Of a stretch of DNA of 64,000 bases, positions 38,048 through 46,852 are shown one piece after another; the first letter of the stretch is position 1, and each line of letters opens with the position of its first letter. The stretch lies in contig NZ_JAPWHW010000009.1 in NCBI RefSeq assembly GCF_028369135.1, forward strand, positions 1 through 64,000, given 5' to 3'. This DNA comes from Roseovarius sp. ZX-A-9. Its GTDB lineage: Bacteria > Pseudomonadota > Alphaproteobacteria > Rhodobacterales > Rhodobacteraceae. The position numbers were made by a program, and so were the translations under genes. The notes beneath the pieces were generated by a model. The model made no database searches and was not told the DNA's origin. It saw only the letters and a program-made list of their open reading frames with translations.

Positions 38048-39741
38048 TGGCCTGCTCCCAGCGGTGGCAATGTCCAGTCATCGGCGTCGGTCTGACCCAG
38101 TTCGGCAGGGAAGGGCGCGTGTTTGTACATGTTGATGCGCACCCAACGATCCGAGCGCGGATCGAAATGGCACGCGCCGAAAAAGCTGAGCTTGGCGCGC
38201 AGCATGTCTATGGGCAGCAGCTTCGCGCTGATCGTGTTGTCGCGGATCTCGGCATAGGGCAGGGCGGCTGCAATCTGCGCCCGGCGCACAATGTGGCGGT
38301 GTTCGGGGTGGCGCAGGGTAAAGGCGGCGACGGTTGCCTCATCGAAATTGCACAGATCGGCATACATGCGCGCCGCATCGCGTCCGGGGCAGAGCGGCTG
38401 CTCATAGGGCGCAATCGGTTCGGCATGGCGTTCGCCCAGCCGTGGCTCCAGCTTGGCCTCGGAGACGTACCAGACGCGGGCATCGGCGGCGGGATTGGTC
38501 CAGTCGGTGTCGAGCGCCCAGCCATACACCTCTTGGGTGATCGCCCGCAGCCTCTGGACGCTCATGGCACCGTCGATGCGCCATTGTGCGGCCTCGTCCG
38601 CCGCCATGCCGGGGCCAAGATCGTCCACCAGATGCCCGTATGGTTCCAGCAGCAGCGAGACGAGTTGTTCCTGCCCCTCAAGGCCAAGCGTGCCTTCGGC
38701 CCAATGCCACAGGCGGTCCCAGGGGGCGTAGGTCGTCAGATCGGCGGTTTGAAGATGGGCATCCAGCGCGGCCAGATCGGCGCGCAGGGCTGTCAGCTTG
38801 GCGATCTGCGCCGGATGCGCCGATTGCCATTCCTCCGCGTTCCGGTGGGCACGGCGCACGAGGCTGCGCAGGCTGTCGGCCTCGTCGCTGCGCACGGAGG
38901 GCAGCGACCGCACCCGCGCCAGAGCGGTCTCGCGGGCGTTGATCCAGCCATGCAGCAAGGCCGGGTGATTGAGCAGGAATGGCGCCATGCCAAGCCCCGT
39001 GGAATTACCGATGCCGAACTTGCGGCGCAATGCGGGATCAATCGGCACAGCGGTTTCGGGGCCGCGCTGACGGGCCATGAATTCGACCAGGTCCATCACG
39101 AAGGCGCGGATCAGGTAGACATGCAGCATCTCGACCTGAAAGGGCGCCTTGAATTCGGGCCGGTTGCAGGTGGCCTCGCGGTCCGCCGCGCCGAACTTGC
39201 CAGAGCCGTAGACCGCCGTGGTGCGCATCAGGTAGCCCACGTCGCGGATTTTTTCCGCATCGGGCTGTTGCCCCGTGGCAAGGCGGCTCACCACATGGTC
39301 CCACAGGCGCACCGACCGATTGGCGCGGGCCAGTGACAGCTCGCGCTCGGACACGCGGCCGGCCTCCTGCAGGGGGACATTCTGCGCCAGCCGGTCCAGA
39401 TCGGCGGCGTCAGGTATCCCGTCAAACAGCGTGAATGTCGCGTCCCAGGCGGTCGCGATCACCCGGTCCGAGCGCATCTCGGGGGGCAGGTCATGCGCGA
39501 AGGCGACGAGGGAATAGCTGTTTTGCGGCCCATGAGCGGTATAGACCGCGCGGCCTACACCGTTTGCGTCGATCTCGAAGAGCCGCACCTCGAAGCGCCA
39601 GTTTTCGGATTTGAAGCGGCGCAGAAGCTGGCGCATGAACGAAAGGCGGCACTGGTGGAAGGAGCCCATGCGCGCCAGCTGCATCACGGTGGCGGGATCG
39701 CGCGGCGCGATGCCGGGTGATTGCGTTGCCTCGTGCTGCAT
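38044..39741 (-). CDS. Conserved 565-residue protein of unknown function
   Basis: A soluble 565-residue protein that I do not recognise. It has no signal peptide, no membrane helix and no common nucleotide-binding motif. Distinctive segments that look conserved are a basic N-terminal region (MGSFHQCRLSFMRQLLRRFKSE), TAVYGSGKFGAADRE at about 190, and GIGNSTGLGMAPFLLNHP at about 270. The protein looks like an enzyme or enzyme partner of the catabolic cluster. It starts 24 bp after the M19-like gene and overlaps the DUF3726 gene by 4 bp. Confidence 0.7.
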   Translation of the reverse strand: MQHEATQSPGIAPRDPATVMQLARMGSFHQCRLSFMRQLLRRFKSENWRFEVRLFEIDANGVGRAVYTAHGPQNSYSLVAFAHDLPPEMRSDRVIATAWDATFTLFDGIPDAADLDRLAQNVPLQEAGRVSERELSLARANRSVRLWDHVVSRLATGQQPDAEKIRDVGYLMRTTAVYGSGKFGAADREATCNRPEFKAPFQVEMLHVYLIRAFVMDLVEFMARQRGPETAVPIDPALRRKFGIGNSTGLGMAPFLLNHPALLHGWINARETALARVRSLPSVRSDEADSLRSLVRRAHRNAEEWQSAHPAQIAKLTALRADLAALDAHLQTADLTTYAPWDRLWHWAEGTLGLEGQEQLVSLLLEPYGHLVDDLGPGMAADEAAQWRIDGAMSVQRLRAITQEVYGWALDTDWTNPAADARVWYVSEAKLEPRLGERHAEPIAPYEQPLCPGRDAARMYADLCNFDEATVAAFTLRHPEHRHIVRRAQIAAALPYAEIRDNTISAKLLPIDMLRAKLSFFGACHFDPRSDRWVRINMYKHAPFPAELGQTDADDWTLPPLGAGH

Positions 39742-39765
39742 GTCAGCTCCTCCTTGGCTTGGGCG

Positions 39766-40752
39766 TCATCCTGCGTCGGACGGCGTGAAATTTTCCTCGA
39801 AAAAGCGCAGCCAGTTGCCGCCCATCAGCCCGGCGACTTCTGCGTCATCAAAGCCGATCTTGCGCAGGCCGCTTTCGATATTGCCGAAATCGCGGTTATC
39901 GGTGAACCAGCCCGGTTGCGGCGGGAAGCCGGGGGCGGCAGCAGAGCCTTCGCCGTAGTCCACGCTCTTGGTCCAGCGCCCGGTGCGCATCCATTCCACC
40001 ACACTGTCGGGCTGATCCTGACACAGGTCGCTGCCGATGCCGAAATGCTCTGCCCCGTAGCGTTCGGCAGCGCTGGCGATCATGGTGCAGAAGCTCTCCA
40101 GCGTGCAGTCGGATTTGTCCTTGAGGTGGTGAGGATAGAGCGAGAAGCCCATCATGCCACCGCGTTCGGTGACCGCGCGCACTACATCATCGCGTTTGTT
40201 GCGCAGGGCTGGCTGCCAATCGTGCAGGTTGGCGTGGGTGATGGTGATAGGCCGCGCCGACAGCTCTGCGGCCTCAATGGTCGAGCGATCTGCCGAATGG
40301 CTCATGTCGATGACCAGCCCGACGCGGTTCATCTCCTTGATGACCTCGCGGCCCATGCGGGTGATGCCCGGATCTTCGGCCTCGTAACAGCCCGTGGCCA
40401 GAAGCGACTGGTTGTTATAGCTCAGCTGCATGAACCGCGCACCAAGATCGTGCAGCACCTCGACCAGACCGATATCGTCCTCGATCGGGCTGGGGTTCTG
40501 AAAGCCGAAGAAGATGGCGGTTCGGCCGGTCTCGTGCGCGGTGCGCACATCGCCTGCCCACCGCCCCTTCATGATCAGGTCGGGATATTGTTCGAACCAG
40601 CGGTTCCATTTCTCGATGTTCAGCACGGTTTCGCGGAAATTCTCGTGATAGCTGATCGTCACGTGTACCGCGTCCAGGCCGCCCTGCCGCATCTGGCGAA
40701 ATATCTTTTCCGACCAGTTGGCATATTGCAGGCAGTCGATGCGGTAGGTCAT
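39766..40752 (-). CDS. M19 (renal dipeptidase)-like protein with altered metal site
   Basis: 328 residues of the peptidase M19 fold. The usual N-terminal metal motif IDGHND is here IDCLQY (Leu8 and Tyr10 replace His and Asp), and the bridging Glu of the usual GxEG segment is Gln85 (FFGFQN). The later ligands remain: His152 (DMSHS), His173 (ITHANLHDW) and Asp243 (GIGSDL). A binuclear zinc site is thus unlikely. The protein may be a mononuclear hydrolase with another substrate or a non-enzymatic homologue. It overlaps the aldehyde dehydrogenase gene by 4 bp. Confidence 0.85.
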   Translation of the reverse strand: MTYRIDCLQYANWSEKIFRQMRQGGLDAVHVTISYHENFRETVLNIEKWNRWFEQYPDLIMKGRWAGDVRTAHETGRTAIFFGFQNPSPIEDDIGLVEVLHDLGARFMQLSYNNQSLLATGCYEAEDPGITRMGREVIKEMNRVGLVIDMSHSADRSTIEAAELSARPITITHANLHDWQPALRNKRDDVVRAVTERGGMMGFSLYPHHLKDKSDCTLESFCTMIASAAERYGAEHFGIGSDLCQDQPDSVVEWMRTGRWTKSVDYGEGSAAAPGFPPQPGWFTDNRDFGNIESGLRKIGFDDAEVAGLMGGNWLRFFEENFTPSDAG

Positions 40753-42200
40753 GCCGGATCGCCCGCCGCGATATAGGCAGTCTTGACCACGGTGTAGAAT
40801 TCGCGCGCGGTCTGGCCCTGTTCGCGCGGCCCGTAAGAGCTGTCGCCTCGCCCGCCGAAGGGGACGTGATAGTCGGTGCCGGCGGTCGGCAGGTTGACCG
40901 TGACGACGCCGGTGCGCGCGTTGCGGCGGAAATGCGTGGCGCGTGCGAGGCTGCGGGTGACGATGCCCGAGGTCAGGCCGAAATTGGTGTCGTTGACGGT
41001 GTGCAGGGCTTCGTCATAGCTGCCCACTTTGATCACGGCGGCCAGTGGCGCGAACATTTCCTCGCGGTTGATGCGCATGGCGTTGGTGGTGTTCAGGAAG
41101 ACGCCGGGCGTCATGTAATAGCCTTCTGTCTCGCGCTCGACCCGGACGCCGCCGCAGGCCAGTTCGGCGCCTTCGGATTTTCCCAGTTCAACATATTTCA
41201 GGTTCTCTGAAAGTTGGGCCTCGCTGACCACTGGGCCGATCTGTGTGCCTTCTGCCAGCGCGTGGCCGACCTTCATCGCCTGCGCGCCCTTGACCAGTTT
41301 TTCGACGAAGGCGTCATGCACGGCCTCGTGCACGATCAGGCGCGAGGAGGCGGTGCATTTCTGACCCGATCCACCGAAGGCGCCGCCAAGTGCGAGGGTC
41401 ACCGCCAGATCGAGATCGGCGTCATCCATCACGGCGAGCGCGTTCTTGCTGCCCATTTCCATCTGTACGCGGGTGAAATTCTGGATCGCGGCAGAGGCGA
41501 TGCCGCGGCCCACGGGCACGGAGCCGGTGAAGGAGATGGCATCGACCTGCGGGCTTTCGACCAGACGCTGGCCCACGTCGCGACCTGCCCCCATCACCAG
41601 ATTGAACAGCCCTTTGGGGATGTCCTGACGGCTAATGATTTCCGTGAGCGCCACTGCAGAGGCGGGTGTGACGTTCGCCGGCTTCCACAGCACCGCGTTG
41701 CCATATGCCAGGGCGGGTGCGATTTTCCAGCTGGCGGTGGCGGTGGGGAAGTTCCACGGGCTGATAACGGCGACCACACCCACCGGTTCGCGGCGCACGT
41801 CGATCTCGACGCCGGGGCGCACGCTGTCGGCATTCTCGCCCAACTGGCGCAGGCATTCGGCGGCGTAGTAGGTGAAAAACTGTCCGGCGCGGTAAACCTC
41901 GCCCTTGCCCTCGGCCAGCGGCTTGCCCTCTTCGCGGCTCAGCAGGGTGCCCAGCTCTTCGGCGCGCGCCATCAACTCGGTGCCGATCGCCATCAGTACG
42001 GCCTGCTTGCGTTCCATCCCGTAGCCGGCCCATTCGGTCTGCGCGCGGCGGGCGGCGGCCAGGGCCTGATCCAGCTGGTCTGCGCTGGCTTGCGCATAGA
42101 TGCCGACGAGGTCGCTCAGGTCAGACGGGTTGCGGTTCTCGATCTCGGACGCGCCAGCGCACCAGTCACCAGCGATGTAGTTCTTCTGAAGATCGGCCAT
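40749..42200 (-). CDS. Aldehyde dehydrogenase family enzyme
   Basis: 483 residues, NAD(P)-dependent. The catalytic residues are present: Asn150 (SPWNFP), Glu249 (VQMEMGSKN) and Cys282 (GGSGQKCTASSR). Closest in appearance to semialdehyde dehydrogenases, including 2-oxoglutarate-semialdehyde dehydrogenases, by the GQKCTASSRLIV segment, but the substrate is not decided. It lies downstream of a LysR gene and overlaps the M19-like gene. Together these suggest a pathway in which an amine or amide is opened and the aldehyde oxidised. Confidence 0.9.
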   Translation of the reverse strand: MADLQKNYIAGDWCAGASEIENRNPSDLSDLVGIYAQASADQLDQALAAARRAQTEWAGYGMERKQAVLMAIGTELMARAEELGTLLSREEGKPLAEGKGEVYRAGQFFTYYAAECLRQLGENADSVRPGVEIDVRREPVGVVAVISPWNFPTATASWKIAPALAYGNAVLWKPANVTPASAVALTEIISRQDIPKGLFNLVMGAGRDVGQRLVESPQVDAISFTGSVPVGRGIASAAIQNFTRVQMEMGSKNALAVMDDADLDLAVTLALGGAFGGSGQKCTASSRLIVHEAVHDAFVEKLVKGAQAMKVGHALAEGTQIGPVVSEAQLSENLKYVELGKSEGAELACGGVRVERETEGYYMTPGVFLNTTNAMRINREEMFAPLAAVIKVGSYDEALHTVNDTNFGLTSGIVTRSLARATHFRRNARTGVVTVNLPTAGTDYHVPFGGRGDSSYGPREQGQTAREFYTVVKTAYIAAGDPA

Positions 42201-42290
42201 GAGTCGTTTCCTTTCGCGCGCATTGAGGGGGCAGGGTGCATCTAGCCAGAGGGCGCAACTTGAGGCAAACGAAAACTTGTTGAAAATAAT

Positions 42291-43184
42291 TCAGTTTCCC
42301 TGAAGTTTCGAGGGCGGCAGGATTTCCGCATTCCGGACCGCCTGGGCCAATGCAGCGGCGGCGGGAGTCATGGCGCTGTGCGCGGGGGTGAGCATCCAGA
42401 CATCGCGTCGGGTGGTGGTGTCGGCAAGTGGCAGGAACTCAAGGTCCATGAATTCGGGCAGCACTGCCAGTTCGGGCAGGATGGTGATGCCAGCACCGGC
42501 GCGCACGAGGCTGAGGATGGATGCGGTGTTATGCACCATCAGGCGAGAGGAGCGCAGAATGGGCTGGAATGCCGGATCGCTGATCTGCTGACAGAGGCCG
42601 TTGGCAATGAAGTCGAGCGCCTCCAGATCGCTCCATCCCATGTGGGTCCAGTGCTGTGCCAGTGGGTGCCCGACCGGGCACACGACGCCGAAAGCGTCGG
42701 AAAAGATCAACTCGCGATCAAAACCGGGGAAGGGCGCGAGGGTCGCCATGCCGATGTCGGCGTTGCCTTGCTCCAGATCGCGCTGCACTGATGCGCTGTC
42801 GGTGTCTCGCATCTCGATGCGGACACCGGGGCGGTCCTGCATATAGCGTTCCAGGATTGGCGGCATGATGGTTTGTGCGACCGAGGGTGTGACCGACAGG
42901 CGCACATGGCCCTCCTCGGCGCGGGCCAGCGCCTCGATCGCGGCCACTGTCCGGTCGAAATGGCCCAGTTCCTGCGCGGCCTTTTCGGCGATCTGGGCGC
43001 CCAGCGGCGTCAGGCGTGATTTGCGGGCGCTTTCGAACAGGGGGGCGTCGACATGATCTTCAAACTGGCGCAGCATCATCGAAACGGCCGACGGGGTGCG
43101 ACCCAGGGCTGCTGCCGCATCGGCCAGGCTGCCGGCATCCGCGACGGCCCGAAAATACCGGAGCATTTCGATCTTGATGGTCAA
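42291..43184 (-). CDS. LysR family transcriptional regulator
   Basis: 297 residues. The N-terminal winged helix (MLRYFRAVADAGSLADAAAALGRTPSAVSMMLRQFE) is clear. The effector domain is of the periplasmic-binding-protein type. It is in the same direction as the ALDH gene, 90 bp upstream of it, rather than divergent as most LysR genes are. It is nevertheless the obvious candidate to control the ALDH-M19-unknown-DUF3726 genes. Confidence 0.92.
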   Translation of the reverse strand: MTIKIEMLRYFRAVADAGSLADAAAALGRTPSAVSMMLRQFEDHVDAPLFESARKSRLTPLGAQIAEKAAQELGHFDRTVAAIEALARAEEGHVRLSVTPSVAQTIMPPILERYMQDRPGVRIEMRDTDSASVQRDLEQGNADIGMATLAPFPGFDRELIFSDAFGVVCPVGHPLAQHWTHMGWSDLEALDFIANGLCQQISDPAFQPILRSSRLMVHNTASILSLVRAGAGITILPELAVLPEFMDLEFLPLADTTTRRDVWMLTPAHSAMTPAAAALAQAVRNAEILPPSKLQGN

Positions 43185-43352
43185 GATTCAACCTCACTTG
43201 AATTGCATGGGAGTTACTTCACCCATCCTGACATTCTACGCGACGCGCAGGCAAGGGGGCATGCGGCGGCATGACCTGCCAGCGCGCTGCGATGACACCT
43301 TGCCCAAGTGCCGTGAATTTGGGATAAACGCCTGAGCTAAAAGGAGACGCGC

Positions 43353-43664
43353 ATGCCTGCCCGTATTTACAAACCCGCCCGTAGCGCAATGTCTTCGGGC
43401 ACGGCAAAAACCCGTAAATGGGTTCTGGAATTCGTCAACGATACGGCGCGCGAGGTCGATCCGCTGATGGGCTGGACGTCGTCCTCGGACACACAGGCGC
43501 AGGTGCGGCTGACCTTTCCGACCAAGGAGGCCGCGCTCGAATACGCGCGCGAGCATGGCATCGACGCTGTTGTGCAGGATCCCAAACCCCGCAAGACCAA
43601 TGTCCGCCCCGGTGGCTATGGCGACAATTTTGCCACCAACCGCCGGGCCGTCTGGACGCATTGA
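43353..43664 (+). CDS. NDUFS4-like accessory subunit of complex I
   Basis: 103 residues of the ETC complex I subunit (NDUFS4/18-kDa) family. The start [14 protein letters not shown], the segment KWVLEFVND and the central [25 protein letters not shown] are typical. In alphaproteobacteria this subunit is an accessory of NADH:quinone oxidoreductase and is coded away from the nuo operon. AAAGGAG precedes the ATG. Confidence 0.93.
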   Translation: MPARIYKPARSAMSSGTAKTRKWVLEFVNDTAREVDPLMGWTSSSDTQAQVRLTFPTKEAALEYAREHGIDAVVQDPKPRKTNVRPGGYGDNFATNRRAVWTH

Positions 43665-43776
43665 CGCCGCGCCCGGTGAGGCGTTTCGGGCGCTTTCCAT
43701 TCCCTTGACCCTGATCAAGACATGCAGCGTGAGATAGCGCTAGCATGGTCGTGTATCAGCAGGGAGGACACGCGGG

Positions 43777-44745
43777 ATGGTAAACAGGAGCGAAACTGCC
43801 CCCACGGGCAAACCAATGAAGGCCGGGCAGGTCACGACAGAGGCGGATGGTGCTGCGGAGCTGGCGCTGTCAGCGTCGAAAACCTCCCCCGACACTGCGG
43901 ATGAGCTGCGCCATTCATTCGAGAATGGTGAATATCCTTACAAGGACAAGCTGGGCCGCGCGCCCTACGAGGCGCAAAAGGCCCTTCTTCAGACCGAGTT
44001 GCTGAAGGTGCAGCACTGGGTCAAGGACACCGATCAGAAGATCGTCTTGCTGTTCGAGGGGCGCGATGCCGCGGGCAAGGGCGGCACGATCAAGCGATTT
44101 ACCGAGCATCTGAACCCGCGCGAGGCCCGTGTCGTGGCGCTGACCAAGCCGACCGACAAGGAACGCGGGCAGTGGTTCTTTCAGCGCTATATCGAGCATC
44201 TGCCAACGACCGGAGAAATGGTGTTCTATGACCGGTCCTGGTACAACCGTGCCGGGGTCGAGCGGGTCATGGGCTTTTGCGAGCCGAACGAATACCTCGA
44301 ATTCATGCGCCAGACACCAGAACTGGAGCGAATGCTGGTGCGTTCGGGGATACGGCTGTTCAAATACTGGTTCTCGGTCACGCAAGAGATGCAGAAGCGC
44401 CGTTTTGCCAGCCGCGCGACCGATCCGCTGAAGCAATGGAAGCTGAGCCCGATCGACAAGCAGAGCCTCGACAAATGGCAGGATTACACCGAGGCCAAGG
44501 AGGCAATGTTTTTCTATACCGACACGGCGGATGCGCCATGGACGGTGATCAAGTCGGATGACAAGAAACGCGCACGGTTGAACTGCATGCTGCATTTCCT
44601 CAGCATGCTCGATTATCCGGACAAGGACCCCGAGATCGCGGTCGCGCCTGACCCGCTGATCGTGTGCAACGCGCAGCACGTCATTCACAATGCGTCGCAC
44701 ATATTTGGCAAATCGCTGCATCCCGAAGGGCGCGCGCCGCGCTGA
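43777..44745 (+). CDS. ppk2: Polyphosphate kinase 2
   Basis: Transfers phosphate between polyphosphate and nucleotides; single-domain members (class I) prefer to make nucleoside triphosphate from the diphosphate. 322 residues. Walker A is EGRDAAGKGG, the lid arginine region follows in LTKPTDKERGQWFFQRY, and Walker B is FYDRSWYNRAGVERV. The N-terminal 55 residues are low-complexity and not part of the domain. GGGAGG lies upstream of the ATG. Confidence 0.94.
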   Translation: MVNRSETAPTGKPMKAGQVTTEADGAAELALSASKTSPDTADELRHSFENGEYPYKDKLGRAPYEAQKALLQTELLKVQHWVKDTDQKIVLLFEGRDAAGKGGTIKRFTEHLNPREARVVALTKPTDKERGQWFFQRYIEHLPTTGEMVFYDRSWYNRAGVERVMGFCEPNEYLEFMRQTPELERMLVRSGIRLFKYWFSVTQEMQKRRFASRATDPLKQWKLSPIDKQSLDKWQDYTEAKEAMFFYTDTADAPWTVIKSDDKKRARLNCMLHFLSMLDYPDKDPEIAVAPDPLIVCNAQHVIHNASHIFGKSLHPEGRAPR

Positions 44746-44824
44746 GGGCGACGCGCTCTCTCAATCGACATATTCGCCCAAAGGACAGCTTGCCGTGCGG
44801 ACGCGCGCGACATAGGGGTAGGGC

Positions 44825-46198
44825 ATGAGACAACATGGACAAAATCGCCACCACGCCAAGCGCCTGCTAACGTTGGGACTTCCGTTGGTCGGCAGCCATC
44901 TGGCGCAGTTCGCCATCACGCTCACGGATGCGCTGATGCTGGGGTGGTACAACGTCGATGCGCTGGCTGCCGAAGTGCTGGGTGGGACGCTGTTTTTCGT
45001 GATCTTTATCATGGGATCGGGCTTTGCCTTTGCGGTGATGCCGATGGTTGCCTCCGCGCAGGCCTCGGGGCAGGAAACGCAGGTGCGCCGTGTCACGCGC
45101 ATGGGGTGCTGGGCATCCATTGCATTCGGCGTGGTGATTTTGCCACTGACGTATTTTTCAGAATCGCTTTTCCTGGCGCTGGGCCAGGACGTCGGGATTT
45201 CGGCCATGGCCGGACAATACCTCAGCATCGTCGGTTTCGTGATAATCCCGGCCTTGTTGGTGATGGTGTTCAAATCCTGTCTTGCGGCGCTGGAGCGCAC
45301 CCATGTCGTTCTGTGGGTCACGCTGGGGGCGGTGGCGCTGAACGTGGTGGTGAATTACCTGCTGATTTTCGGCAATATGGGTTTTCCCGAGCTGGGTATC
45401 GTAGGCGCTGCCATCGCGTCGGCAACGGTGACGACCGCATCCCTGCTGGGGCTGGCGATCTATGTCGCTTTCGCCTTGCCCGAACATGCAATGTTCACCC
45501 GCGTCTGGCGCCCCGACTGGGAAGCGTTGCGCGATGTGTTTCGCCTTGGCTGGCCGATCGGCATGACCAATCTGGCCGAAGTAGGCCTCTTTGCCGCGTC
45601 TTCGATCATGATGGGCTGGCTGGGCACGGTGCAACTGGCGGCGCATGGGATTGCGCTTCAGATCGCGTCCATCACGTTCATGATCCATCTGGGCCTGTCG
45701 AACGCCGCGACCGTGCGGGCGGGGCAGGCTTACGGTACCGGCGACACGCGCAGCCTGAAAGACGGCGCCAAGGTTGCGGTGGCCATGTCTCTCGGGGTTG
45801 CGGCGCTGACGATGATCGTGTTTTTCACGGTGCCCGAATTCCTGATCGGCACCTTCATGAGCCCAACCGAGCCGCAGCGCGGCGCGGTGATCGCGATCGG
45901 TGTCTGGCTGTTGGCGGCGGCGGCGCTGTTTCAACTGGTGGATGCCGGGCAGGTCATGGCGCTGGGCCTGTTGCGCGGGGTGCAGGACACCCGCGTGCCG
46001 ATGATTATCGCCGCCTTCAGCTATTGGGGTATCGGCATTCCGGTCAGCTATGTCTTTGGCTTCACGCTGGGCTATGGGGGCGTGGGCATATGGCTGGGCC
46101 TTGCGCTGGGGCTGGCCTTTGCGGCGGTGTTCATGCTGGCGCGGTTCTGGCTCTGGCTGCAGCGGCATGCAAAGGGTGGGCCGGCAACCGGGGTCTGA
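44825..46198 (+). CDS. MATE family efflux transporter
   Basis: 457 residues with twelve predicted membrane helices in two MatE halves (LGLPLVGSHLAQFAITLTDALMLG in the first, RLGWPIGMTNLAEVGLFAASSIMMGW in the second). Likely a cation-coupled exporter of drugs or metabolites. Closest to the NorM/DinF type by overall length, with no substrate clue in the neighbours (ppk2 upstream on the same strand, 79 bp away). Confidence 0.92.
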   Translation: MRQHGQNRHHAKRLLTLGLPLVGSHLAQFAITLTDALMLGWYNVDALAAEVLGGTLFFVIFIMGSGFAFAVMPMVASAQASGQETQVRRVTRMGCWASIAFGVVILPLTYFSESLFLALGQDVGISAMAGQYLSIVGFVIIPALLVMVFKSCLAALERTHVVLWVTLGAVALNVVVNYLLIFGNMGFPELGIVGAAIASATVTTASLLGLAIYVAFALPEHAMFTRVWRPDWEALRDVFRLGWPIGMTNLAEVGLFAASSIMMGWLGTVQLAAHGIALQIASITFMIHLGLSNAATVRAGQAYGTGDTRSLKDGAKVAVAMSLGVAALTMIVFFTVPEFLIGTFMSPTEPQRGAVIAIGVWLLAAAALFQLVDAGQVMALGLLRGVQDTRVPMIIAAFSYWGIGIPVSYVFGFTLGYGGVGIWLGLALGLAFAAVFMLARFWLWLQRHAKGGPATGV

Positions 46199-46314
46199 AG
46201 GCCCAAAATTGGTTGCTGATCGGGCGCCGGCCACGGCGTCCATGGCGCGCAGCGGGTCTGGCCGCGTTGCCGGATTGCGGAATATGCCGACCCGTGTGAT
46301 CGGGTGCGCGCGCC

Positions 46315-46737
46315 CTAATCGTCATCCGCGTCGTCGTCGCCTTTCAGCAGCATGTCGGCCTTCTTGCGGACCAGCACCGTGCGCAGATCGTGCATCGCCA
46401 GCAGCAATGCATCTGTCACCGCCTCAAGCTGCTCATCGGTGGCGCGCGATTGCGCCCAGTGGGTGGTGGTGTTCAGGTAATCGACGGCCCTGTGGATGTC
46501 GTCGATATCGCGGTATTCCTGCAATTCCCGACGTTCCGCCATCCATTCCTGAATGACTTCGGTATCGCGCTCTGACAGTTCCCGGTCGCCATGCGGCTTG
46601 ATCTGGCCGTTGCGGATGTTGACCACCGCAATTTGGTCCATGTCGATCCGGCGCTGCCGGTTCTCGGTATCGACGCGGAACACGAAGGCACCGTTTTCGC
46701 GTACCCTGAAATAATATTCCGGTAGCTCTCCGGCCAT
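46315..46737 (-). CDS. Conserved protein of unknown function (140 aa)
   Basis: A soluble 140-residue protein. It begins MAGELPEYYFRVRENGAFVFRVDTENRQRRIDMDQIAVVNIRNGQIKP, a beta-rich part, then a helical half and an Asp-rich tail (KGDDDADDD). Similar small proteins occur in other Rhodobacteraceae. The ATG at 46737 is chosen because the upstream frame looks random. Function unknown. Converges on the MATE gene. Confidence 0.65.
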   Translation of the reverse strand: MAGELPEYYFRVRENGAFVFRVDTENRQRRIDMDQIAVVNIRNGQIKPHGDRELSERDTEVIQEWMAERRELQEYRDIDDIHRAVDYLNTTTHWAQSRATDEQLEAVTDALLLAMHDLRTVLVRKKADMLLKGDDDADDD

Positions 46738-46852
46738 ATGCGCCCCTACGAAACATTGATATGGGTTTACGGTTTTATCCGGACATAACAGGCGGGTGGC
46801 TTTTAGGAAAGTGTGCAGAGCATCCGGGGGGTAATCTCTGCGTTTCAGGCGA

